The position numbers and the translations under genes are program-made. DNA of 6,854 nt, taken from contig DCHH01000011.1 of the NCBI GenBank assembly GCA_002315625.1, forward strand, positions 24,276 to 31,129. The letters run 5' to 3'. The stretch is from Bacteroidales bacterium UBA1757. GTDB lineage: Bacteria > Bacteroidota > Bacteroidia > Bacteroidales > UBA1402. Shown here in pieces: positions 1 to 5,196 of the stretch (position 1 is its first letter; every line of letters starts with the position of its first letter). The notes under the pieces were generated by a model. The model was not told where the DNA came from. It searched no databases and was given only the letters and a program-made list of their open reading frames with translations.

Positions 1-69
1 AGTCTGCTTGAGGAGATTATCAAGGAAATCACCGAGAGTATATTCAACAAGACGGTCGCGAACTGGTAA
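1..69 (+). CDS. lptE: LptE-like LPS-assembly outer-membrane lipoprotein, C-terminal fragment
   Basis: Only the last 22 codons and the TAA stop are inside the window; the frame is open from base 1. The tail ends in IFNKTVANW. From memory, Bacteroidales LptE-family proteins end in a very similar helix closing with '(I/V)DDIFN.(S/T)VANW'. LptE is the outer-membrane lipoprotein that plugs the LptD barrel and helps insert lipopolysaccharide. The downstream neighbours (TPR protein then secG) match the order I recall for Bacteroides genomes, which supports the call. The lipoprotein signal and the main domain lie upstream of the window, so the identification rests on the tail and on context. Confidence 0.72.
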   Translation, partial: SLLEEIIKEITESIFNKTVANW

Positions 70-83
70 AATTCCGTTGTAAA

Positions 84-839
84 ATGACTCCAGACAACAT
101 GCTGCAACTGCTGAGCCAGCCGGAGATGCTCCGTCAGGTGTCGCTCAGGGACCTTCGCCGGGTGGTGGAGGATTATCCCTGCTTTGCGGCGGCACGTATG
201 CTGTTTGTCAAGGCGTTGAAGGAAAGGGGAGATCTGGACTATCCGCAGGAACTCTTCAAGGCTTCCCTCCAGGCTCCCTCAAGACGTCAGCTGTTTCTCT
301 GCATTCAAGGTCACAAACTGCTGATTTCCAATGCGGAACCGACGTATGCAGAGACGTATGTTTCTGAAATGCCAGTGGAAGAACCCACTACCCCATATAG
401 TGATGATTTCTCACTGATTGACAAGTTTTTGGATGAACAGTCCGTTCAGGGGGAACAACGGCAGACCGACATGCCGCTGGCGCAGTCTTCTGTATATAAT
501 GTGGAAGAGGCTTTGGGTGACGGAAGTGACGTGGAAGAAGACAATGATGTAATCCGCCGTTTTTTGGAAACGAATCCGCCGTCGGAGAGCGGCAGGGAGG
601 TGGATGTCTCTGTGAATAATGCCCCGGATTCTCCTGAAGGCTTGCCAAAACTCGATGTTCCAGTCATGCCGGAGGCGGCTTTTACCCTGACACTGGCCCG
701 CATTTATCTCAGACAAAAAAAATATGACCGTGCATTGGAAATATTCCGTTCGCTGGTATTGAAAAATCCAGAAAAAAGTATTTACTTTGCCGACCAAATT
801 AGGTACTTGGAAAAAGTAATTAACAATCTAAATAAATAA
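84..839 (+). CDS. TPR-containing protein of unknown function, encoded between lptE and secG
   Basis: This is a 251-residue protein starting 14 bp after the lptE stop, so it is very probably cotranscribed with it. There is no signal peptide or membrane segment, so a cytoplasmic location is inferred. Residues 1-80 form a helical N-terminal domain (LRDLRRVVEDYPCFAAARML). Residues about 95-190 are acidic, Pro/Ser-rich and probably disordered. One clear tetratricopeptide repeat spans about 197-230, with the typical A.IYL..K.YD.ALEIF..L...NPE pattern, followed by a capping helix (231-250). Within the disordered part, two short look-alike motifs occur: LIDKFLDEQ (111-119) and VIRRFLETN (156-164). 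They could be short binding motifs. TPRs mediate protein-protein contacts, but no partner is evident. Its fixed position beside envelope-biogenesis genes suggests a role there; that is inference only. Confidence 0.85.
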   Translation: MTPDNMLQLLSQPEMLRQVSLRDLRRVVEDYPCFAAARMLFVKALKERGDLDYPQELFKASLQAPSRRQLFLCIQGHKLLISNAEPTYAETYVSEMPVEEPTTPYSDDFSLIDKFLDEQSVQGEQRQTDMPLAQSSVYNVEEALGDGSDVEEDNDVIRRFLETNPPSESGREVDVSVNNAPDSPEGLPKLDVPVMPEAAFTLTLARIYLRQKKYDRALEIFRSLVLKNPEKSIYFADQIRYLEKVINNLNK

Positions 840-845
840 GCAGTT

Positions 846-1172
846 ATGTATCTGGCTATCACTATTTTAATCTTCATCATCGCCTTAGTGCTCATCCTGA
901 TTGTATTGGTGCAGAATTCAAAGGGCGGCGGTCTGGCTTCGGGATTTGCTTCCTCAAATCAGGTAATGGGTGTGCGTAAAACCACTGATTTCCTTGAGAA
1001 GGCCACATGGACGCTGGCTGGTATCGTGCTGTTGGGATGCATCATTTCGACGGCTTTCATTCCCAAGGCTGGCACAGGTGAGAAAGAGTCTGTCTTGAAG
1101 GAACAGGTCGAAAATGCCGTTACTGTCGATCCCAATCTGACAGCTCCGAATTTCGATGAGGATGCTCAGTAA
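846..1172 (+). CDS. secG: Preprotein translocase subunit SecG
   Basis: This 108-residue protein is close to the usual SecG length (E. coli SecG is about 110). SecG is the small inner-membrane partner of the SecYEG channel and assists SecA-driven export. Two hydrophobic segments are visible: TM1 at about 3-22 (starting MYLAITILIFIIALVLIL) and TM2 at about 53-72. They are joined by the family's conserved cytoplasmic loop QNSKGGGLASGF (23-34), the best diagnostic motif. The C-terminal tail (75-108) is charged and poorly conserved, as is normal. The ATG is 6 bp after the TPR gene stop, implying the same operon. An intrinsic terminator begins 27 bp after the stop and probably ends most transcripts of this operon. 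Confidence 0.95.
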   Translation: MYLAITILIFIIALVLILIVLVQNSKGGGLASGFASSNQVMGVRKTTDFLEKATWTLAGIVLLGCIISTAFIPKAGTGEKESVLKEQVENAVTVDPNLTAPNFDEDAQ

Positions 1173-1194
1173 GCAGATTCCCGATAATAATAAA

Positions 1195-2376
1195 ATGAGG
1201 GCGTCCTTAGCCGGATGCCCTTTTTTTTGCTTGCTTGCTATAGCTTTATTCTCTGGCTGCTGGGGGCGGACTTCCTCGGTTTCCAGTTCCGGCTTGGCAA
1301 ACATTGATTCCATTATGCCCTTGCAATATGCCAGCGGCTTCGAGATTGCATATTCCTCGGATTACAAGATAGTTACAGTTTTTGATGCGTGGAGTGTGGA
1401 ACGCAGGCCCTTGCAACGCTATTACCTCTATTCGTTACAGGGTGAAAGTGCGCTGCCGGTTCATAGCGACGGAATATCCCTTCGGGTGCCTTTTTCAAAG
1501 GTTGCTTTGGGCTCATGTACCCAGGTTGAGTTTGTCAGGGAACTTGTTCCGTTGGAAGTAGTGAAAGGTATGTGCAATACAGAATCGGTATATAATGCCG
1601 GTTTACGTGAACTTATCGCTTCCGGTTCAGTCATTGACCTTGGCGATGCCTTGGACTTGAATGTTGAAAAAGTCCTTTCCTTGGGCGCAGAAGCCTTTTT
1701 TGCAGGCTCGTATAGTCCCACGAATCCAAAGTACGAACTGTTGTCGCGCAGCGGAACGGCCATTGTTCATGATTATGAATGGAAGGAGAGCGATTTGTTG
1801 GGACGCGCAGAGTGGATTAAGTTTGTTGCCTGTTTTTTTGATAAGGAAAAAGAGGCTGATTCATTGTTTTGTGCTACTGTACGGCGGTATGACGATTTGA
1901 AGCGATTGGCTGCGAGTGATTCTTTGCAGACTTCCGTCACGGTTCTTTCGGGTGAAAATTTCCGCGGGACATGGTACCTCCCAGGCGGTCGCAGTTATGT
2001 TGCACAGCTTTTCCGTGATGCAGGTGCCGACTATCGTTTTGAGCAGGATACCACTACGGGAAGCCTGAGTCTTTCTCTCGAGCAGGTGCTGCGCGATTTC
2101 CATGATGCCGACGTGTGGGTGGGCGTAAGTGCAACTGACTTGCAGGAACTGCTGGCTAAGGATCCTCATTATGAGGTCTTTGAAGCATGGAAGCGGGGAG
2201 AGGTCTATGCCTACGACCGCCGCAGTACAGAGACTGGTGGAAATGACTACTGGGAGTCGGCTGTGGCCCATCCCGATGCAATTCTGTCGGACTTCGTGAA
2301 GATTTGTCATCCTTCTCTGCTTCAGGATGTTACTTGGAATTACATTCGAAAATTGCAGCCATGCGCCGGACGTTGA
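1195..2376 (+). CDS. ABC transporter substrate-binding lipoprotein, BtuF/FepB-like (cluster III)
   Basis: From the ATG at 1195 the product is 393 residues. It begins with a lipoprotein signal: Arg2, a hydrophobic core (CLLAIALFSGC), and a lipobox with Cys22, followed by a Ser-rich tether. The rest fits the periplasmic-binding-protein-2 fold (B12, heme, siderophore binders). Typical segments are RAEWIKFVACFFDKEKEADSLF (204-225), a GGRSYVAQLFRDAGADY block (264-280) and NDYWESAVAHPDAILSDFVKICHP (350-373), the last a strong mark of Bacteroidetes members. Its length exceeds E. coli BtuF (about 266) but is normal for Bacteroidetes homologues as I recall them. The ligand cannot be read from sequence. 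In-frame ATGs at 1156 and 1162, overlapping secG, are alternative starts; 1195 gives the most normal signal peptide. The gene overlaps the permease gene by 16 bp. There is no space for a cobalamin riboswitch between secG and this gene. Confidence 0.87.
   Translation: MRASLAGCPFFCLLAIALFSGCWGRTSSVSSSGLANIDSIMPLQYASGFEIAYSSDYKIVTVFDAWSVERRPLQRYYLYSLQGESALPVHSDGISLRVPFSKVALGSCTQVEFVRELVPLEVVKGMCNTESVYNAGLRELIASGSVIDLGDALDLNVEKVLSLGAEAFFAGSYSPTNPKYELLSRSGTAIVHDYEWKESDLLGRAEWIKFVACFFDKEKEADSLFCATVRRYDDLKRLAASDSLQTSVTVLSGENFRGTWYLPGGRSYVAQLFRDAGADYRFEQDTTTGSLSLSLEQVLRDFHDADVWVGVSATDLQELLAKDPHYEVFEAWKRGEVYAYDRRSTETGGNDYWESAVAHPDAILSDFVKICHPSLLQDVTWNYIRKLQPCAGR
1199..1228 (+). terminator. Intrinsic terminator after secG, lying inside the start of the next CDS
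   Basis: An 8-bp stem pairs 1199-1206 (GGGCGTCC) with 1213-1220 (GGATGCCC), with one G-U pair, a 6-nt loop (TTAGCC), and eight consecutive Ts at 1221-1228. An A-rich run precedes it (1192-1195). This is a canonical Rho-independent terminator suited to end the lptE-TPR-secG transcript. It overlaps codons 2-12 of the following lipoprotein gene, so it could also act as an attenuator of that gene. Confidence 0.85.
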
Positions 2377-3368
2377 CATTCCTTTTGCTTACGCTTGCCG
2401 TTTGCCTGCTGTTTTTGCTTGAACTTTGTGTGGGCTCGGCGTTTATCCCATTGAGGGATGTACTGGGGGCTCTGGGAGGCCGGGCTTCCGATCCGATATA
2501 TGGCGAAATCGTCTGTAACTATCGGTTACCCAAGGCTTTGATGGCTCTTCTGTCGGGGGCTGCGCTCTCCGTGGCTGGTCTTATGATGCAGACCCTTTTC
2601 CGCAATCCGCTTTCGGGGCCCGATGTGCTTGGTGTCAACGCCGGAGCGAGTTTGGGCGTAGCATTCGTGACGATGCTTGTCTCCGGCTGGGGCGGCGCTT
2701 CGATTTCATTAGGCTCCTGGTCGTTAGTGGCTGCTGCAATGGTTGGGGCCTTGCTGGTGCTGCTTTTGGTCCTTTGGATGTCGGCCCGCTTACCCGACGT
2801 CATGTCGCTGCTTATTGCCGGAATGATGTTCGGCTATCTTGCCGGAGCAATTGTCAATATGATTCAGAGTACCAGTAATCCGGAGGCTCTTAAACTGTTT
2901 GTCGTGTGGACTTTTGGAAGTGTCGGGGCTGTAACCTGGCAGATGATGCCGGTTGTGATGTCGGTCGTTGTAGTTGCCCTGGCACTGTCGTTCAGCCAGC
3001 ACCGGCAGATGGATGCCCTGCTTCTGGGTGAACGGTATGCGGCCGGACTTGGGGTCTCGATGAGGCAGACCCGTTTTTTGCTGATACTCTCAACCGCTTT
3101 GCTTTCGGGCGTTGTGACCGCATTTGCAGGCCCAATTTCATTCATCGGCCTGACGGTTCCGCATATAGCACGCGGCGTTTTTCGTAAGTGGAAACACCTT
3201 CAACTACTCCCGGCGGTGATGCTTGTCGGCTCATCACTGGTGATGGCATGTGATCTTATAGCGCAGATGCCCTGCTTCCATGCCAGTCTTCCCCTTAATT
3301 CGGTTACTTCGCTGGTTGGTGCCCCCCTTACGGTGTGGATTATTCTGCGAAACAACAGACGAGGCTGA
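2361..3368 (+). CDS. FecCD/BtuC-family ABC transporter permease
   Basis: This 335-residue polytopic inner-membrane protein is a normal length for the BtuC/FecD/FhuB-half family, which has about ten transmembrane helices. Family signatures are clear: LSGAALSVAGLMMQTLFRNP (64-83) leading into LSGPDVLGVNAGASLG (84-99); the GERYAAGLGVS region (223-233), which contacts the ATPase; GPISFIGLTVPHIAR (257-271); and LPLNSVTSLVGAP (310-322) near the C-terminus. I chose the ATG at 2361, inside the end of the binding-protein gene, because the upstream extension to 2304 is polar and not family-like. The 16-bp overlap suggests translational coupling. It would form the channel through which the bound metal chelate (cobalamin, heme or ferric siderophore) is moved inward. 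No BtuD/FecE ATPase follows; the gene ends in a 29-bp tail-to-tail overlap with the phosphopantetheinyl transferase gene. Confidence 0.92.
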   Translation: MRRTLTFLLLTLAVCLLFLLELCVGSAFIPLRDVLGALGGRASDPIYGEIVCNYRLPKALMALLSGAALSVAGLMMQTLFRNPLSGPDVLGVNAGASLGVAFVTMLVSGWGGASISLGSWSLVAAAMVGALLVLLLVLWMSARLPDVMSLLIAGMMFGYLAGAIVNMIQSTSNPEALKLFVVWTFGSVGAVTWQMMPVVMSVVVVALALSFSQHRQMDALLLGERYAAGLGVSMRQTRFLLILSTALLSGVVTAFAGPISFIGLTVPHIARGVFRKWKHLQLLPAVMLVGSSLVMACDLIAQMPCFHASLPLNSVTSLVGAPLTVWIILRNNRRG

Positions 3369-3993
3369 AATCTTCCAATACTTTGTATATCAGGCGGTAA
3401 GTAATTTCTTTGAAGCTTGTTGAAAGCTCGCCTGAGAAGCGACAGATGTCGTTTGATGGCTTTAGTTGACGGCTTTCGGCAAGGGAGTAAATCCTGAAAT
3501 CCTCCGTGAAGCGGATGTGCTGCTCTCCGACTGCCTTGTACATGGCCTCCTTGGCATTCCACCAGATGCCAAGGGCCTCTTCAATGCGCATGCCTTTAGG
3601 CAGTTCATCCCGCAGCATACAGCTTTCGGTTGTGTGGAGGTAATGGCTTTCAACCTTGAGGAAACGGTCGCTGAGCATCTCCACGTCAACTCCGATGCGG
3701 GGATTGTCGTGGCTGAGGAGGATTGCGGCATACTCCTTCGTGTGCGAAATGCTGATTGCCGGACCCCCATTTATATAAGGTGCTCCGTTGTCATGGTAAA
3801 GAATCTCTTTCGGCTCGATACCGAGCTGACGGGCCATGACCCGGATTGTGTAGAACTCCCTCCGGCGGTGCGCTGAGGCGAAGTCGCAGGTGATATCAGG
3901 GGATAGCATGGAGGAGAGAGTTTCTTCGCTCTCCTCCATGTGCCACACTGCAAGTCGGCAACCGTTTAATGTCTCGTCGTGGATAATCGGCAT
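3340..3993 (-). CDS. 4'-phosphopantetheinyl transferase, Sfp-type
   Basis: The 217-residue product transfers the phosphopantetheine arm of CoA to a conserved serine on carrier proteins (fatty-acid ACP, or polyketide/peptide carriers). The family core is intact: SISHT (81-85), the Mg-binding GVDVE (101-105, with Asp103 and Glu105), and the catalytic W145-x-x-K148-E149-A-x-x-K153 block. The length of about 220 matches Sfp-like rather than the short AcpS enzymes. The start at 3993 is 6 bp after the ssb stop, so the two genes are almost certainly cotranscribed and possibly translationally coupled. The 3' end overlaps the convergent permease gene by 29 bp, leaving no intergenic terminator. A perfect 12-bp inverted repeat sits within codons 18-29. 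Confidence 0.93.
   Translation of the reverse strand: MPIIHDETLNGCRLAVWHMEESEETLSSMLSPDITCDFASAHRRREFYTIRVMARQLGIEPKEILYHDNGAPYINGGPAISISHTKEYAAILLSHDNPRIGVDVEMLSDRFLKVESHYLHTTESCMLRDELPKGMRIEEALGIWWNAKEAMYKAVGEQHIRFTEDFRIYSLAESRQLKPSNDICRFSGELSTSFKEITYRLIYKVLEDFSLVCCFAE
3907..3940. repeat. 12-bp perfect inverted repeat inside the phosphopantetheinyl transferase gene
   Basis: CATGGAGGAGAG (3907-3918) and CTCTCCTCCATG (3929-3940) are exact reverse complements around a 10-nt loop. On the - strand it spans codons 18-29 of the transferase (MEESEETLSSM and flanks), about 50 nt after the start codon. The mRNA would form a stable, GC-containing hairpin. It may be chance codon usage, or may slow translation after the ssb stop. 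Confidence 0.8.
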
Positions 3994-3999
3994 GGCTGG

Positions 4000-4434
4000 T
4001 CAGAATGGCAGGCCGTTGACGTCTTCCTGTGTGGCAGGAGCTGGGGCCGGAGCAGGTGCTGTAGCCTGTGGCTGGGGAGCTGCCGGTGCGGTTTCTGTCT
4101 TTTTGGCGCCGAGAAGCTGGATGTTGTCGGCGATGATTTCGCAGCTGGTACGTGCCACGCCGTTCTTGTCAGTCCAGTTCCGGTAGGTGATTTTTCCTTC
4201 GATGTAGAGCTGTGAACCCTTTCGGATGTACTTCTCGGCCAGTTCTGCCAGACTTCTCCAGGCAGTGATGGTGTGCCATTCCGAACGTTCCGGCACCTGC
4301 GCGCCGTTTGCGGCGGTGTAGCCTCGCTCGGAGGTGGCCAGTGAAAAACGTGCTACCGGCACATTGTTCTCAATGTAGCGGATTTCAGGGTCTTTGCCCA
4401 CATTTCCAATCAGGATTACCTTGTTGATCGACAT
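4000..4434 (-). CDS. ssb: Single-stranded DNA-binding protein SSB
   Basis: This 144-residue protein binds ssDNA during replication, recombination and repair. The OB-fold domain covers about 1-108: it starts MSINKVILIGNVGKDPEIRY, with the family hallmarks NKVILIGN, FSLATSE (30-36), EWHTITAW (52-59) and YIEGKITYRNWTDKNG (77-92). A short Ala/Pro-rich linker (about 114-135) follows. It ends in the acidic/hydrophobic tip EDVNGLPF, the equivalent of DDDIPF, which recruits partner proteins; only two acidic residues precede the terminal PF. No Shine-Dalgarno sequence precedes the ATG, as expected for Bacteroidota. A promoter with good boxes is found about 40 bp upstream. The phosphopantetheinyl transferase gene follows after 6 bp. 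Confidence 0.97.
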   Translation of the reverse strand: MSINKVILIGNVGKDPEIRYIENNVPVARFSLATSERGYTAANGAQVPERSEWHTITAWRSLAELAEKYIRKGSQLYIEGKITYRNWTDKNGVARTSCEIIADNIQLLGAKKTETAPAAPQPQATAPAPAPAPATQEDVNGLPF

Positions 4435-4475
4435 AATTGTAATAGGTTTAAAAATTGATGAATAATTTGTCGATG

Positions 4476-4507
4476 CAAATGTATTACATATAGTTTACAA
4501 TAACAAA
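4476..4507 (-). promoter_or_regulatory. Probable ssb promoter (Bacteroidetes sigma-ABfr type)
   Basis: Read on the - strand, TTTG (4504-4507) is followed after 20 bp by TACATTTG (4476-4483), an exact match to the Bacteroidetes -7 consensus TAnnTTTG with a -33 TTTG. Transcription would start near 4465-4470, giving a leader of about 30-35 nt before the ssb ATG at 4434. The surrounding DNA is strongly AT-rich. Confidence 0.7.
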
Positions 4508-4581
4508 ACAAATAGGTAGAAAAAATAAAACATTTTTCTTTTCGTAGATTGACTTGCTTTCTGAGGCGGTCTGAAACGATA

Positions 4582-4647
4582 CGCGAATTTAGGGATTTTT
4601 TTTTGCTTGAGTTGTTTTTTTTGTAGAAATAAAGCCCTAAATTTGCG
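4582..4647. repeat. 13-bp inverted repeat in the ssb/HU divergent intergenic region
   Basis: CGCGAATTTAGGG (4582-4594) and CCCTAAATTTGCG (4635-4647) are reverse complements at 12 of 13 positions, and the mismatch is a G-U pair in RNA. The arms are 40 bp apart. The right arm contains TAAATTTG, the likely HU -7 box. The left arm carries its mirror TAAATTCG on the opposite strand. This may be two half-sites for a regulator of a divergent promoter pair, or simply opposed promoter boxes. Confidence 0.65.
4612..4645 (+). promoter_or_regulatory. Candidate promoter for the HU gene
   Basis: TAAATTTG at 4638-4645 matches the Bacteroidetes -7 consensus TAnnTTTG exactly. The -33 element is less certain: TTG at 4612-4614 gives a 23-bp spacer and TTTG at 4620-4623 gives 14 bp, both off the usual spacing of about 19-21. 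A T-rich run lies between. The start would be near 4652, giving a leader of about 45 nt before the ATG at 4699. The box lies within one arm of an inverted repeat. Confidence 0.55.
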
Positions 4648-4698
4648 GCCCGAAAATATAGGAAATCAATTCATTGTATAATTCTAAAATTCAAAGCT

Positions 4699-4974
4699 AT
4701 GACAAAGGCTGACATCGTCAACGAGATTGCGAAGAGAACTGGAGCTCAGAAAACTGAGGTTCTCGCTACCGTAGAGTGTTTCATGGAAGTTGTTAAGGAA
4801 AACCTTACCAAGAAGGAGAATGTCTATCTTAGAGGTTTCGGTAGCTTCATCATCAAGGAAAGAGCTGAAAAGACCGCCCGCAACATTTCCAAGAACACCA
4901 CCATCATCATCCCGAAGCATTACATTCCTTCATTTAAGCCCGCAAAGACTTTCATGATCGAAGTCAAGAAATAA
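4699..4974 (+). CDS. HU-family DNA-binding protein
   Basis: This 91-residue histone-like protein is the standard HU length (about 90). It dimerises, bends DNA and compacts the nucleoid. It shows the HU order of elements: N-terminal helices (MTKADIVNEIAKRTG), the ENVYLRGFGSF strand (40-50), and the DNA-clasping arm about 52-80 with the basic residues K58, R61 and K65. The proline that intercalates DNA in E. coli HU (RNP motif) is replaced here by isoleucine (RNIS, Ile63); I recall the same RNISKNTT arm in Bacteroidales homologues. The ATG lacks a Shine-Dalgarno sequence and follows an A/T-rich leader. The gene for a tiny basic peptide starts 21 bp downstream on the same strand, and rng follows. 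Confidence 0.96.
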   Translation: MTKADIVNEIAKRTGAQKTEVLATVECFMEVVKENLTKKENVYLRGFGSFIIKERAEKTARNISKNTTIIIPKHYIPSFKPAKTFMIEVKK

Positions 4975-4995
4975 GACCTTTTAAATATTACTGCT

Positions 4996-5085
4996 ATGCC
5001 AAGTGGAAAAAAGAAAAAAGGGCACAAGATGTCCACGCACAAGCGTAAAAAAAGACTGAGAAAGAATAGACATAAGAAGAAATAA
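4996..5085 (+). CDS. 29-residue highly basic peptide, probable ribosome-associated protein
   Basis: An ATG at 4996 opens a 29-codon frame ending at TAA 5085. The product has 12 Lys, 4 Arg and 3 His, no acidic residue, and no hydrophobic stretch. It begins MPSGKKKKGHKMSTHKRKK and ends RHKKK. I recall near-identical conserved peptides beside HU and rng in Bacteroidales genomes, usually unannotated or called hypothetical. The pattern HKM..HKRKKRLRK resembles the COX24/AURKAIP1 (mS38, bS22) type of tiny ribosomal protein. Bacteroidota ribosomes are known to carry an extra small protein (bL38 in Flavobacterium johnsoniae); I cannot say which, if either, this is. THX is a less likely alternative because its GKGD..T.RGK pattern is absent. 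The gene is 21 bp after HU and 111 bp before rng, so it is probably cotranscribed with HU. Confidence 0.82.
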   Translation: MPSGKKKKGHKMSTHKRKKRLRKNRHKKK

Positions 5086-5092
5086 TCTTTCT

Positions 5093-5170
5093 TGGGTCGT
5101 GAACCCCAAAACAAGAACAAACCTCAGTAATTCCGATAAGAATGATAATTTGGGGTTTGTTCTTTGTTTT
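5093..5170 (+). promoter_or_regulatory. Structured leader between the basic peptide gene and rng, with competing stems
   Basis: Stem B pairs 5108-5123 with 5154-5170 (16 bp, a single bulged T at 5165) around a 30-nt loop; a small 4-bp stem (5130-5133 with 5140-5143) fits inside the loop. Stem A pairs 5102-5110 (AACCCCAAA) with 5149-5157 (TTTGGGGTT), 9 perfect pairs. A and B share bases 5108-5110 and 5154-5157, so they cannot form together. A short hairpin (5094-5097 with 5103-5106) competes with A. The right arm of B is U-rich, so it may work as a terminator for the HU transcript, or as a regulatory leader for rng. No TAnnTTTG promoter was found here. Confidence 0.6.
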
Positions 5171-5196
5171 AGAAGCCATCCCAATCATACACTAAC

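Noticed and set aside
411..797. Long minus-strand frames opposite the TPR gene (up to 128 codons)
   Set aside because: They lie wholly within a well-supported gene, have no recognisable domains, and look like antisense shadows.
1173..1194. Cobalamin riboswitch ahead of the BtuF-like gene
   Set aside because: Only 22 bp separate secG from the chosen start; no B12-box-like structure can fit.
954..1313. Minus-strand frame across secG and the start of the lipoprotein gene
   Set aside because: Opposes two convincing genes and the terminator; the product is not recognisable.
3466..3876. 136-codon plus-strand frame inside the phosphopantetheinyl transferase gene
   Set aside because: The minus strand has complete catalytic motifs; the plus-strand product has none.
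4013..4090. Repetitive GC-rich tract (GGAGCTGGGGCCGGAGC) resembling a repeat element
   Set aside because: It encodes the Ala/Pro-rich linker of SSB, which explains the repetition.
5145..5152. ATAATTTG as an rng promoter -7 box
   Set aside because: It reads AT rather than TA at the first two positions of TAnnTTTG, and no well-spaced TTTG lies upstream.
4920..5188. Phe/Leu-rich minus-strand frames opposite the basic peptide gene, resembling membrane peptides
   Set aside because: The hydrophobicity is the mirror of Lys-rich codons (AAA/AAG read as TTT/CTT) in the polybasic gene; no supporting start context.
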